Of a DNA stretch of 64,000 nt, positions 8,918 through 17,345 are shown piece after piece (position 1 is the first letter of the stretch; every line of letters starts with the position of its first letter). The position numbers and the translations under genes were made by a program. The stretch is from AC-51 sp963749895 (GTDB lineage: Bacteria; Actinomycetota; UBA4738; HRBIN12). Under the pieces are notes generated by a model. That model worked only from the letters and a program-made list of their open reading frames with translations. It did no database searches and was not told the DNA's origin. The stretch spans positions 62,001-126,000 of the forward strand of contig CAVVOG010000002.1 of assembly GCA_963749895.1 (NCBI GenBank), written 5' to 3'.

Positions 8918-8948
8918 TCGGGACGCGGTCCCGGAGGGGAGCACGACG

Positions 8949-10121
8949 GTGACGAAGATCGACCTGACCGGCGCCGAGATCGTCGACGCGCATTGCCACC
9001 CTTTCCGCAGCGAGGATCTGCTGGGGCGCGAGCCGCGGACGTTCGAGACGCGGTGCATGTTCCTGGGCACGGCGCTGCTCTCGTCGAACCACGCCCACCA
9101 CGAGGCGGCGGCGTTCGTCGAAGAGATGACCGAGACGACGATGTTCGGGCTGGCGCTCCGTCGCTGGATGGCCGGACACCTCGGCGTCGAGCCCACGAAG
9201 GACGCCGTGGTCACCGCCCGCGACTCGGCGCTGCGCGCCGACCCCCCCGGCTACGTCCGTGGTCTGCTCGAGGCCGAGAACGTCGTGGCGGTCGTCGCCG
9301 ACGAGGGCTACCCACAGCCGACGATCGCCCGTGAGGAGTTCGAGGAGGCGCTCGGCGGCGTGCCGGTCCACCGCGTGGGAAGGATCGAGCCGTGGATCGT
9401 CGAGGCGCGCGAGCAGGGCACCTTCGAGGGCACCGTGGGCGCGCTCGAGGCCACGATGCACGAGGCCGCGGCCGACCCCCGGCTGATCGCGTACAAGACG
9501 ATCATCGCCTACCGGACCGGCTTGGACGTCACCGACCCCTCGAGCTCCGACGCGGCCGCCGCGTACGAGCGGTGGCGAGCCGACGAGTGGCGGGAATCGC
9601 GCGAGCACGCGAAACCCGTCCGGGACTTCCTCCTGCGGCGAGCCTTCGCCGTGGCGAAGGAGCATGACCGCGTCTTCCACGTCCACGTGGGCGCGGGCGA
9701 CCCTGACGTGAACCTCACCCACGCGAAGCCGTCGGATGCCTTCTCCTTGTTCGTCGAGCACCAGGACCTGCGGATCGTGATGATCCACGCCGGCTGGCCC
9801 TGGGTGGCCGAGGCCAGCTACGTCGGGACCGTGCTGCCGAACATCTGGCTCGACATCTCCGAGCTGGTGCCGTGGGGATGGGGCCAGACCGATTGGTCGC
9901 TCGAGATGCTGCTCGGCTCGGTCCCCGGGGCGAAGCTCCTGCACGGCTCGGACGAATCCTCGGAGCCCGAGATGTTCCCGCTGTCGGCGTGGCTCGTCCG
10001 CGAGGCGCTCGAGCGCGTGCTCGGGCGGTTCGTCGAGCGCGACTACCTGTCCGAGCGAGACGCCGACTCGATCGGGCGTGGGGTCCTGGCCGGCAACGTC
10101 CGAGCGCTGCACGCGATCTGA
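8949..10121 (+). CDS. Amidohydrolase-2 family protein (FluG N-terminal domain-like)
   Basis: A 390-residue TIM-barrel metal-dependent hydrolase. Metal and catalytic elements in order: DAHCHPF (HxH), IAYKTIIAY (possible carbamylated or bridging Lys), FHVHVGAGD, MIHAGWPW and LLHGSDESS. FluG and plant NodGS proteins carry this domain fused in front of a GS domain; here it is a separate gene placed after the GS gene. The GTG start follows a GGAGGGGAG ribosome site. Substrate unknown; likely hydrolysis of an amide or gamma-glutamyl compound made or used by its neighbour. Confidence 0.8.
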   Translation: MTKIDLTGAEIVDAHCHPFRSEDLLGREPRTFETRCMFLGTALLSSNHAHHEAAAFVEEMTETTMFGLALRRWMAGHLGVEPTKDAVVTARDSALRADPPGYVRGLLEAENVVAVVADEGYPQPTIAREEFEEALGGVPVHRVGRIEPWIVEAREQGTFEGTVGALEATMHEAAADPRLIAYKTIIAYRTGLDVTDPSSSDAAAAYERWRADEWRESREHAKPVRDFLLRRAFAVAKEHDRVFHVHVGAGDPDVNLTHAKPSDAFSLFVEHQDLRIVMIHAGWPWVAEASYVGTVLPNIWLDISELVPWGWGQTDWSLEMLLGSVPGAKLLHGSDESSEPEMFPLSAWLVREALERVLGRFVERDYLSERDADSIGRGVLAGNVRALHAI

Positions 10122-10127
10122 GCCCGA

Positions 10128-10133
10128 TAGCCT
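10128..10133 (+). promoter_or_regulatory. Possible -10 box (TAGCCT) before the glycine decarboxylase genes
   Basis: TAGCCT just after the amidohydrolase stop and 29 nt before the GTG of gcvPA, leaving space for the GGAGG ribosome site. It would give the gcvPA-gcvPB group an internal promoter inside the larger plus-strand run. No convincing -35. Confidence 0.3.
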
Positions 10134-10162
10134 GAGGCTGACGCGATCGAGGAGGCCCGCCC

Positions 10163-11554
10163 GTGGACCAGCACACCGCGCACCCGTACATCCCGAACTC
10201 GATCCCGGCGGTCCGCGACGCGATGCTCGAGGCGATCGGCGCCGCGAGCGTCGAGGACCTCTACGTCGACATCCCGCCCGAGCTCCGACTGGATCGGCCG
10301 CTCGACCTCCCCCCGGCCCTGCGCTCCGAGGCCGATCTCGTCCGTCACGTCGAGGGCCTGCTCGGGCGCAACACGAGCACGCGGGAGCACCTGAGCTTCC
10401 TCGGCGCCGGCTGCTATCCGCATCACGTCCCGGCGGTGTGCGACGAGGTGAACTCGCGCGCGGAGTTCCTCACCGCCTACGCCGGCGAACCCTACGAGGA
10501 CCACGGCCGGTTCCAGGCGTTGTTCGAGTACGCGAGCATGATGGGCGAGCTGCTCGAGATGGACGTCGTGAACGTCCCGACCTACGACGGCTACCAGGCA
10601 TCGGCGACCTCGCTGCGGATGGCCGCCCGGATCACGGGCCGCGACCGCGTGCTCGTCACGACGGCGATCGGTCGCGGCGAGCTCTCGAAGATCCGTGACT
10701 ACCTCGCACCGGGGATCGCGGTCGACCTCGTGCCGATCGCGGGCGCGACCGGCACGATGGACCTCGAGGCCCTCGGGTCGATGCTGGGTCCCGACGTCGC
10801 GGCGGTGCTCGTGACGCAGCCTTCGTTCCTGGGCGTCGTGGAGACCGCCGGCGAGGAGATCGCGCGGCTGGCCCACGAGGCCGGCGCGCTGCTGGTGGTC
10901 TCCGCCGATCCGAGCACCCTCGGCGTGCTGGCGCCGCCGGCGACGTGGGGCGCCGACATCGCGTGTGGCGACATCCAACCCCTTGGCCTGCACCAGTACT
11001 ACGGGGGAGCGCACGCGGGCTACATCGCGACCCACGACGACCCGCGCTTCGTGATGGAGTACCCGTCGCGGCTGTTCGGCATCACCTCGACCTCGGTCGA
11101 AGGCGAGTACGGGTTCGGGGACGTCGCCTACGAACGGACCTCGTTCGCGATCCGCGAGGAGGGCAAGGAGTGGGTCGGCACGGCCGCCGCCCTGTGGGGG
11201 ATCACCGCCGGGGTCTACCTCGCGTTGATGGGCCCGCAGGGGATGACGGAACTCGGCGAAGGCATGATGGCGCGCACCCGCTACGCGATGCAGCGCGTCG
11301 GCGCCATCGAGGGCGTGCGGCTGCCGTTCGCCGGCTCGCACCACGTGAAGGAGTTCGTCGTGAACCTCGACGACACCGGACGCTCGGTCGCCGAGATGAA
11401 CGCGGCGCTGCTCGAACGAGGGATCTTCGCCGGCGCCGATCTGTCGGGGGCGTTCCCCGACCTCGGACAGAGCCTGCTCGTCTGCGTGACCGAGGTCCAC
11501 ACGGCCGGCGACATCGACCGGCTCGCGACGGCGCTCGAGGAGGTGCTGGCATGA
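10163..11554 (+). CDS. gcvPA: Glycine dehydrogenase (decarboxylating) subunit 1
   Basis: A 463-residue P-protein N-terminal subunit of the two-subunit glycine cleavage type. It begins HPYIPNSIPAVRDAMLEAIG and carries the family stretches FLGAGCYPHHVPAVCDEV and RAEFLTAYAGEPYEDHGRFQALFEYASMMGELLEMDVVNVPTYDG. With gcvPB it decarboxylates glycine and transfers the aminomethyl group to lipoyl-GcvH. The GTG start has GGAGG upstream. Its stop overlaps the gcvPB start (ATGA). gcvT and gcvH are not in the window, so they lie elsewhere or the pair is used for a related amine. Confidence 0.93.
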   Translation: MDQHTAHPYIPNSIPAVRDAMLEAIGAASVEDLYVDIPPELRLDRPLDLPPALRSEADLVRHVEGLLGRNTSTREHLSFLGAGCYPHHVPAVCDEVNSRAEFLTAYAGEPYEDHGRFQALFEYASMMGELLEMDVVNVPTYDGYQASATSLRMAARITGRDRVLVTTAIGRGELSKIRDYLAPGIAVDLVPIAGATGTMDLEALGSMLGPDVAAVLVTQPSFLGVVETAGEEIARLAHEAGALLVVSADPSTLGVLAPPATWGADIACGDIQPLGLHQYYGGAHAGYIATHDDPRFVMEYPSRLFGITSTSVEGEYGFGDVAYERTSFAIREEGKEWVGTAAALWGITAGVYLALMGPQGMTELGEGMMARTRYAMQRVGAIEGVRLPFAGSHHVKEFVVNLDDTGRSVAEMNAALLERGIFAGADLSGAFPDLGQSLLVCVTEVHTAGDIDRLATALEEVLA

Positions 11555-13146
11555 GCGGCCCGACCCACGGGGACCGCGGCACGCTGCCGGTCGACCCGAA
11601 GCCGATGCCCCGGCGCTTCCACCAGGCGAGCTGGGACGAGCCGGTGATCTTCGAGCTGTCGACGCCGGGAGCCCGCGGCGTGCTCCCGCCGCCGGTCGAG
11701 CCCGAGATCCGCGCGGCGGTCGGCGATCCGGCGGCCGCGCTGCCGGCCGGGGTGCGGCGCGCACATCCGCCGGCGCTCCCGGAGCTCGCGCAGCTCCACG
11801 TCGTGCGCCACTACGCGCGGCTGTCGCAGGAGAACCTCGGCGTGGATCTGAACATCGACGTCGGCCAGGGCACCTGCACGATGAAGTACTCGCCGAAGGT
11901 GAACGACCAGCTGATCCGCAGTCCCAAGGTCACCGAGCTCCATCCGCTGCAGGACGCCTCGACCGTGCAGGGGATCCTCGAGCTGCTGTGGCACCTCGAG
12001 CGGTTCCTGGCCGAGATCTGCGGCCTCGACCGGGTGACGCTGCAGCCCGGCGCCGGCTCGGCCGCGATCTACACGAACGTCGCGATGATCCGCGCGTACC
12101 ACGCCGCGCGTGGCGACACGGCGCGCGACCAGGTGATCACCACGATCTTCTCCCACCCCTCGAACGCGGCCTGCGCGAAGACCGCCGGCTACGACGTGAT
12201 CACGCTGTACCCCGACGCCGACGGCTACCCCGACCTGGACGCCCTGAAGGCCGCGGTCTCCGAGCGGACGGCGGCCCTCCTGATCACGAACCCCGAGGAC
12301 ACCGGGATCTTCAACCCCCGGATCGCCGAGTTCGTCCGGATCGTGCACGAGGCCGGCGGCCTGTGCGCCTACGACCAGGCGAACGCGAACGGGATCTTGG
12401 GGATCACGCGGGCGCGCGAAGCGGGGTTCGACCTGTGCCACTTCAACCTGCACAAGACGTTCTCGACGCCGCACGCGTGCGGGGGACCCGGGGCCGGGGC
12501 GTGTGGGGTGACCGAGGCGCTCGCGCCGTTCCTCCCCTCGCCGGTGATCGAGCACGACGGCGACACGTTCCGTCTCGATCACGATCGGCCGCAGAGCGTC
12601 GGCTCGATCCGGCCCTGGTACGGGGTGGTGCCGAACCTCGTGCGCGCGTACTCGTGGGTGATGAGCATGGGCGCCGAGGGGCTGCGCGAGGTCGCCGAGA
12701 CGGCCGTGCTGAACAACAACTACCTGATGCACGAGGTCTTGAAGATCCGAGGCGTCTCGGCCCCGTACGCGAGCGGTCGGCGCCGGATCGAGCAGGTCCG
12801 CTACTCGTGGGAGGAGCTCACCCGCGACACCGGCGTCCTCTCCGAGGACCTCGGGCTCCGTGCGGCCGACTTCGGGACCCATTACTGGACCAGCCACCAC
12901 CCCTTCGTCGTGCCCGAGCCGATGACGCTCGAGCCGACCGAGGCGTACTCGAGAGCCGACCTCGACGAGTACGCGGCGATCCTGCGCGAGGTCGCGCGCG
13001 AGGCGTACGAGGAGCCCGAGGTCGTGCGGACGGCGCCGCACCGGAGCACCGTGCACCGCGCCGACCACGGACCGCTCGACGACCCCGATCGATGGGCCGT
13101 CACCTGGCGTGCGTACCGGCGCAAGCACGGACTCGACGCGCGGTAG
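11551..13146 (+). CDS. gcvPB: Glycine dehydrogenase (decarboxylating) subunit 2
   Basis: A 531-residue PLP enzyme subunit. The PLP lysine is in CHFNLHKTFSTPHACGGPG (Lys302), and other family features are QENLGVDLNIDVGQGTCTMKYSPK near the start, RVTLQPGAGSAAIYTNVAM and PLQDASTVQGILELLWHLE. The ATG overlaps the gcvPA stop (ATGA). An in-frame extension upstream inside gcvPA is only an artefact of high GC. It forms the active P-protein with gcvPA. Confidence 0.94.
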   Translation: MSGPTHGDRGTLPVDPKPMPRRFHQASWDEPVIFELSTPGARGVLPPPVEPEIRAAVGDPAAALPAGVRRAHPPALPELAQLHVVRHYARLSQENLGVDLNIDVGQGTCTMKYSPKVNDQLIRSPKVTELHPLQDASTVQGILELLWHLERFLAEICGLDRVTLQPGAGSAAIYTNVAMIRAYHAARGDTARDQVITTIFSHPSNAACAKTAGYDVITLYPDADGYPDLDALKAAVSERTAALLITNPEDTGIFNPRIAEFVRIVHEAGGLCAYDQANANGILGITRAREAGFDLCHFNLHKTFSTPHACGGPGAGACGVTEALAPFLPSPVIEHDGDTFRLDHDRPQSVGSIRPWYGVVPNLVRAYSWVMSMGAEGLREVAETAVLNNNYLMHEVLKIRGVSAPYASGRRRIEQVRYSWEELTRDTGVLSEDLGLRAADFGTHYWTSHHPFVVPEPMTLEPTEAYSRADLDEYAAILREVAREAYEEPEVVRTAPHRSTVHRADHGPLDDPDRWAVTWRAYRRKHGLDAR

Positions 13147-13152
13147 ACGGAC

Positions 13153-14301
13153 GTGACGAGCGCCATCGGCCGAGTCGTGCGGATCGGCGTCGTCGTGAAC
13201 CCGATCGCCGGGCTGGGTGGCAGGGTCGGGCTGAAGGGCACCGACGGGGCCGAGGTCGTGGCGCGTGCCCTCGCACTGGGCGCGGTCCCCTCGGCCGGCG
13301 CCCGGACGGTCCGCGCCGTGTCGCGACTAGCCGCAGAGGCTCCCGCCGGTTCGTTCGAGCTCGTCGTCGCCCCCGGCGCGATGGGCGAGGAACCCGTCCG
13401 CTCGGCAGGACTGCCGCCCGCGCGGGTGATCGGGGAGATCGGCGGCGGGACGACGACCGCCGAGGACACCCGGCGGTTCGCCCGAGTGGTCGCCGAGGAG
13501 GGGTCCGTCGACCTCCTGCTGTTCGCCGGTGGCGACGGGACGGCGGGCGACGTGCTCGACGCCGCCGACGGTGCGATCCCGGTGCTGGGGATCCCGGCGG
13601 GCGTGAAGATCCATTCGGGGGTGTTCGCGGTCTCGCCCGAGGCCGCCGGCCGGGTCGCGGCCGGGGTCGCGCGCGCCGGCCGGCTCGAGGTCGCGGAGGT
13701 CGAGGTGCTCGACCTCGACGAGGATGCGTACCGACGGGGCGAGATCGCGCCGAGACTGCTGGGCTACCTGCGGGTGCCTCGCGAGCCTCGGCTGATCCAG
13801 TCACGGAAGGCCCCGAGTCCGGCCGGCGAACACGTGGCCGTCGAGACGATCGCTGCCGACGTCGTCGACCACATGGAGCCGGGCCGTGCCTACCTGCTCG
13901 GACCCGGCACCACGGTGCGCGCGGTCGCCGACCGTCTGGGCGTGCCGAAGACTCTCGTCGGGGTCGACGTGGTCCGCGACGGACAGCTCGTCTCGGCGGA
14001 TGCGGCCGAGCGCGACCTCCTGCGCGTCGTCGAGGATGGTCCCGCCGCGATCGTCGTGACCCCGATCGGTGGACAGGGGTTCGTGTTCGGGCGAGGGAAC
14101 CAACAGATCGGACCGGCGGTGGTATCGCGGGTCGGACGGGAGCACCTGCTCGTACTGGCGACGGGCTGGAAGCTCGCGTCGCTCGGCGGCGCGCCGTTGC
14201 GGGTCGACACCGGCGACCCTGACGTCGACGCGACGATCGAGGGACACGTGCAGGTGATCACCGGGTACGGCGAGCGCGCCGTGGTCCGGATCGAGGCGTG
14301 A
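13153..14301 (+). CDS. ATP-NAD kinase-like protein (COG3199 / AcoX type)
   Basis: A 382-residue protein with the diacylglycerol/NAD kinase fold. The first strand is IGVVVNPIAGLGGRVGLKGTD, and the nucleotide motif is LLLFAGGDGTAGDVLDA. An added region reads GIPAGVKIHSGVFAVSPEAAG and the C-terminal half carries TPIGGQGFVFGRGNQQI. This matches the predicted ATP- or polyphosphate-dependent NAD kinase family that often accompanies acetoin or amino-acid catabolic operons. The GTG start is 6 nt after gcvPB, and the next SDR begins immediately at its stop. The two downstream SDRs could use NADP made here, but that is inference. Confidence 0.8.
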   Translation: MTSAIGRVVRIGVVVNPIAGLGGRVGLKGTDGAEVVARALALGAVPSAGARTVRAVSRLAAEAPAGSFELVVAPGAMGEEPVRSAGLPPARVIGEIGGGTTTAEDTRRFARVVAEEGSVDLLLFAGGDGTAGDVLDAADGAIPVLGIPAGVKIHSGVFAVSPEAAGRVAAGVARAGRLEVAEVEVLDLDEDAYRRGEIAPRLLGYLRVPREPRLIQSRKAPSPAGEHVAVETIAADVVDHMEPGRAYLLGPGTTVRAVADRLGVPKTLVGVDVVRDGQLVSADAAERDLLRVVEDGPAAIVVTPIGGQGFVFGRGNQQIGPAVVSRVGREHLLVLATGWKLASLGGAPLRVDTGDPDVDATIEGHVQVITGYGERAVVRIEA

Positions 14302-15066
14302 ATGGAGACCGCGATGGGATCGATGACTGGGAGACGGGCGATCGTGACGGGCGGAGCCTCGGGGATCGGACGGGCCACCGCCGGACTGCTGGCCGCAGAA
14401 GGGGCACGGGTCGCCGTCGCGGACCTGGACGAGATCGGAGCGCGGGCGACCGCCGACGCGTGCGGACCGGATGCGATCGCCCTGAGGGTCGACGTGGCCT
14501 CGTCCGAGGACTGCCGGTGGGCGGTCGAGCGCACCGCTGATGCTCTCGGCGGGCTCGACGTGCTGGTGAACAACGCGGGCATGATCCGGCGCGCCGACGT
14601 CGTGGAGACCACCGAGGACGAATGGGACCGGGTGATGGCGGTGAACGTGCGCTCCGTCTACCTGATGAGCCGGTTCGCGATCCCCGTGATGGTGGCCGGA
14701 GGCGGTGGCGCGATCGTGAACACGGGCTCGGGCTGGGGGTTGAAGGGGGGCCCGCGGGCCGCGAGCTACTGCGCGTCGAAGGGAGCGGTCGTGAACCTCA
14801 CGCGGGCGATGGCGATCGACCACGGCCCCGATGGCGTCCGGGTGAACTGCGTGTGCCCCGGCGACACCGACACGGCGATGCTCCGCTCGGAGGCCGAACA
14901 GCTCGGCGAGACCGAGCAGGCGTTCCTGGCCGACGCCGCGTCGCGACCGCTCGCGCGGATCGGACGACCAGAGGACATCGCGCAGGCGATCGTGTACCTG
15001 GCCGGCGACGCCGCCGCCTTCGTCACGGGCTCGGTGCTCGTGGTCGACGGCGGCGGCCTCGCCTGA
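14302..15066 (+). CDS. SDR family NAD(P)-dependent oxidoreductase
   Basis: A 254-residue classical short-chain dehydrogenase. It has the cofactor motif VTGGASGIGRA, the NNAG motif in LDVLVNNAGM, the catalytic Ser in NTGSGWGLKGG and the YCASKGA Tyr-x-x-x-Lys. An Asp after strand 2 (VADLDE) suggests NAD preference. The start is ATG 14302, directly after the upstream stop; ATG 14323 is possible and removes a 7-residue tail. Substrate unknown; in an operon with a second SDR. Confidence 0.9.
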   Translation: METAMGSMTGRRAIVTGGASGIGRATAGLLAAEGARVAVADLDEIGARATADACGPDAIALRVDVASSEDCRWAVERTADALGGLDVLVNNAGMIRRADVVETTEDEWDRVMAVNVRSVYLMSRFAIPVMVAGGGGAIVNTGSGWGLKGGPRAASYCASKGAVVNLTRAMAIDHGPDGVRVNCVCPGDTDTAMLRSEAEQLGETEQAFLADAASRPLARIGRPEDIAQAIVYLAGDAAAFVTGSVLVVDGGGLA

Positions 15067-15091
15067 CGACATCGAACGAGGAGGAGCGACG

Positions 15092-15841
15092 ATGCGAGGA
15101 CTGGACGGCAAGCGGGTGCTGGTGACGGGCGGAGCCGGCGGGATCGGCTCGGCGACGTGCGCGAGGTTCCTGCAGGAGGGATCACGGGTGGTCGCGCTCG
15201 ACCGCGACGCAGCCGCGTTGGAGAGGCTGGCCGCCGGCCTGCCGGGCGTCGAGACCGTCACCGCCGACGTCACCGACGCGGCCGATGTGGACCGCGCCTT
15301 CGGCGAGATCGAGGGGCGATGGGGTGGGCTGGACGTCGTGATCAACAACGCGGGCATCTCGATCCGTCACGACTTCCTCGACATCACGCTCGAGGAGTGG
15401 CATCGCGTCGTCGACGTCGTGCTCCACGGGGTCTTCTACGTCGCCCAGCGCGCGGCCCGCGGGATGATCGCAGGCGGGGGCGTGATCGTGAACATGGGCT
15501 CGACGAACGCACTCGCCGGCTACCACCACTACGCGGACTACAACGCCGGCAAGGCCGGGGTCCTGTCGCTGACCCGGTCGATGGCGCTCGAGCTGGCGCC
15601 GACGATCCGGGTGAACGCCGTCTGCCCGGGCTTCATCATGACCCCGATGCAGCGGGCGGAGTACACCGACGAGATGATCGCCCGCTACGAGGCGAAGATG
15701 CCGATCGGCCGGCTGGGCGAGCCCGAGGACATCGCCGCGATGTTCGCGTTCCTCGGCTCGGACGACGCGAGCTTCATCACGGGCGCGACGTTCGTCGTGG
15801 ACGGCGGCGAGATCGCCGGGGGCCTCGCGAGCCAAGCCTGA
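15092..15841 (+). CDS. SDR family NAD(P)-dependent oxidoreductase
   Basis: A 249-residue classical SDR. It shows VTGGAGGIGSATC at the N-terminus, VINNAGISIRHDFLDI, the catalytic NMGSTNALAGYHHYADYNAGKAG and the usual GEPEDIAAMFAFLGSDDASFITGATFVVDGG end. GAGGAG lies 7 nt before the ATG, a strong ribosome site. Last gene of the plus-strand catabolic run; it converges on the C69 peptidase gene with 18 nt between stops. Confidence 0.9.
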   Translation: MRGLDGKRVLVTGGAGGIGSATCARFLQEGSRVVALDRDAAALERLAAGLPGVETVTADVTDAADVDRAFGEIEGRWGGLDVVINNAGISIRHDFLDITLEEWHRVVDVVLHGVFYVAQRAARGMIAGGGVIVNMGSTNALAGYHHYADYNAGKAGVLSLTRSMALELAPTIRVNAVCPGFIMTPMQRAEYTDEMIARYEAKMPIGRLGEPEDIAAMFAFLGSDDASFITGATFVVDGGEIAGGLASQA

Positions 15842-15859
15842 ACGGAGACGAGAGCCCGA

Positions 15860-17287
15860 TCACCAGAGCTGCTCGGGACCGCGCCAGCCGGGCTCCTCAC
15901 GTACACCGAACAGGATCCGGCTCCGCGCCTCCACGCTCCGGACGAGCGCCTCGCCGAGGTCGAGCGCGGCCACGGCTTCGGTGTCACACCAGCGCGTCAG
16001 GAGCGTCCGGGCCAGATCGGGCCTTCCGGCCTCGAGCAGGATAGTCGCGGTGTCCTCGAGGTCTGGCAGGTCGGCGGCCAGCCTCCGCTCGAGTGCCTCC
16101 CACACCGGCGTGATCTCCGGGAGGAAGGTCTCGTGATGGTCGGCCACCAGGTACAGCAGCCGTTTGAAGACGGCCACCGCGGAGCGGGTGGCCTCCACGC
16201 CCTGGAGGACCACCGACGCGGGATCGTCGGCATCACGGTCGTCGACGAAGCGCGCCGACTCCCCCGCCGTCAGGTACCGGTGCTGGCGGAGCTCAGGGGG
16301 GATCGACCGCACGCCCATGAAGAACGGCGTGAACGGCGCCGCGATCGGGCCGACGGGCGCGTGCCACAGGACGCGCAGGGCGTCGTGCGCGACCCGGCGG
16401 AGCGGCACGACCTGCCCGTAGCCGGCGGAGTCCCCGGTCAGCCGTTCGGTCCGCACGGCCCACATCACGTCCTCGAGCCCGAGCCCGTCCGGTCGCGCGG
16501 CTCGCTCGGCGAGCTCCTGCTCGATCCAGGCGACGCCGTCCCAACGGCCACGGCCGTCGCCGTATACCGCGTTCACGTCGAACGCCCTGTCGACCTCCGG
16601 TCGGTACCAGCCCCGCTCGACCGCGAACGAGACCAGGTTCGGCGATCCGCGGAAGTCTGGGTCGGATCCGACGTCGGTGGGCACCGTCGTGATGTAGCCG
16701 GGTCGGCTCACACGGATCGCGTCGGGACCCAGCCGCTCCGCCACCCACAGGCCCTTGCCTCCGGCGAACTCGATCACGACCCAGGCTTCATCCTCGTCGG
16801 CGATCATGTGGGAGTTCCCCCCGTAGTCCGAGTAGCCGTGCTCCGCGATCACGGCACCGATCAGCTCGACACCCTCGCGCGCGGTCCGGGCCCGCTCGAG
16901 CACGATGCGGGCGAGGTCGCTGTAGTTCGGGCCCGTCTGATCGGGTGGCGTCAGGGCGCGGAGGCGATCGTGGCTGGGTGACCACACGTCGCGGACCGCG
17001 ACACCGTGCTCGTTCAGCCCGCCGTTCGTCAGCGGCGGCGGGGCCCCGAGGTAGTGCGAGTAGCTCACCCGTAGGTGGCGTGCGGTCTCGGCGACCTGCG
17101 GCATCGTCGAACGCCGGCCGGGCGTGGCCGCCTCCGGCGTCACCCCGACCTCGATCGTGGACCCGGGCGGGTGCGAGGCCCGCTCGACGATCTCCAGCCA
17201 GTGACTCGATGGCTCGTCACCGTAGCCGGCGAGGTACCCACACCCGTCGACGGTGCGATCCCTTCCCACGTAGATCGCGTAGCTCAC
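15860..17287 (-). CDS. Peptidase family C69 (dipeptidase) with Ser in place of the N-terminal Cys
   Basis: A 475-residue protein of the C69/U34 N-terminal-nucleophile hydrolases. The N-terminus reads SYAIYVGRDRTVDGCGYLAGYGDEPSSHWLE directly after the start, the position where relatives have Cys-Tyr-Ala-Ile-Tyr. Further family marks are GLNEHGVAVRD, GNSHMIADEDEAWVVIEF and NAVYGDGRGRWDG. The start is a GTG whose second codon is AGC (Ser). A TATCGT box 6 nt before this GTG supports it as a leaderless start, so the Ser is likely real. A Ser-nucleophile Ntn hydrolase or an inactive relative are both possible. Confidence 0.85.
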   Translation of the reverse strand: MSYAIYVGRDRTVDGCGYLAGYGDEPSSHWLEIVERASHPPGSTIEVGVTPEAATPGRRSTMPQVAETARHLRVSYSHYLGAPPPLTNGGLNEHGVAVRDVWSPSHDRLRALTPPDQTGPNYSDLARIVLERARTAREGVELIGAVIAEHGYSDYGGNSHMIADEDEAWVVIEFAGGKGLWVAERLGPDAIRVSRPGYITTVPTDVGSDPDFRGSPNLVSFAVERGWYRPEVDRAFDVNAVYGDGRGRWDGVAWIEQELAERAARPDGLGLEDVMWAVRTERLTGDSAGYGQVVPLRRVAHDALRVLWHAPVGPIAAPFTPFFMGVRSIPPELRQHRYLTAGESARFVDDRDADDPASVVLQGVEATRSAVAVFKRLLYLVADHHETFLPEITPVWEALERRLAADLPDLEDTATILLEAGRPDLARTLLTRWCDTEAVAALDLGEALVRSVEARSRILFGVREEPGWRGPEQLW

Positions 17288-17293
17288 CGGCAG

Positions 17294-17299
17294 ACGATA
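17294..17299 (-). promoter_or_regulatory. -10 box TATCGT for a leaderless transcript of the C69 gene
   Basis: TATCGT ends 6 nt before the GTG at 17287, leaving no room for a ribosome site. The same TANNNT spacing recurs at many starts in the window. No clear -35. Confidence 0.5.
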
Positions 17300-17345
17300 C
17301 CCATGCGTACCGGGCCCAGGCAGGACCGGACCAGGACCTGAGGCC

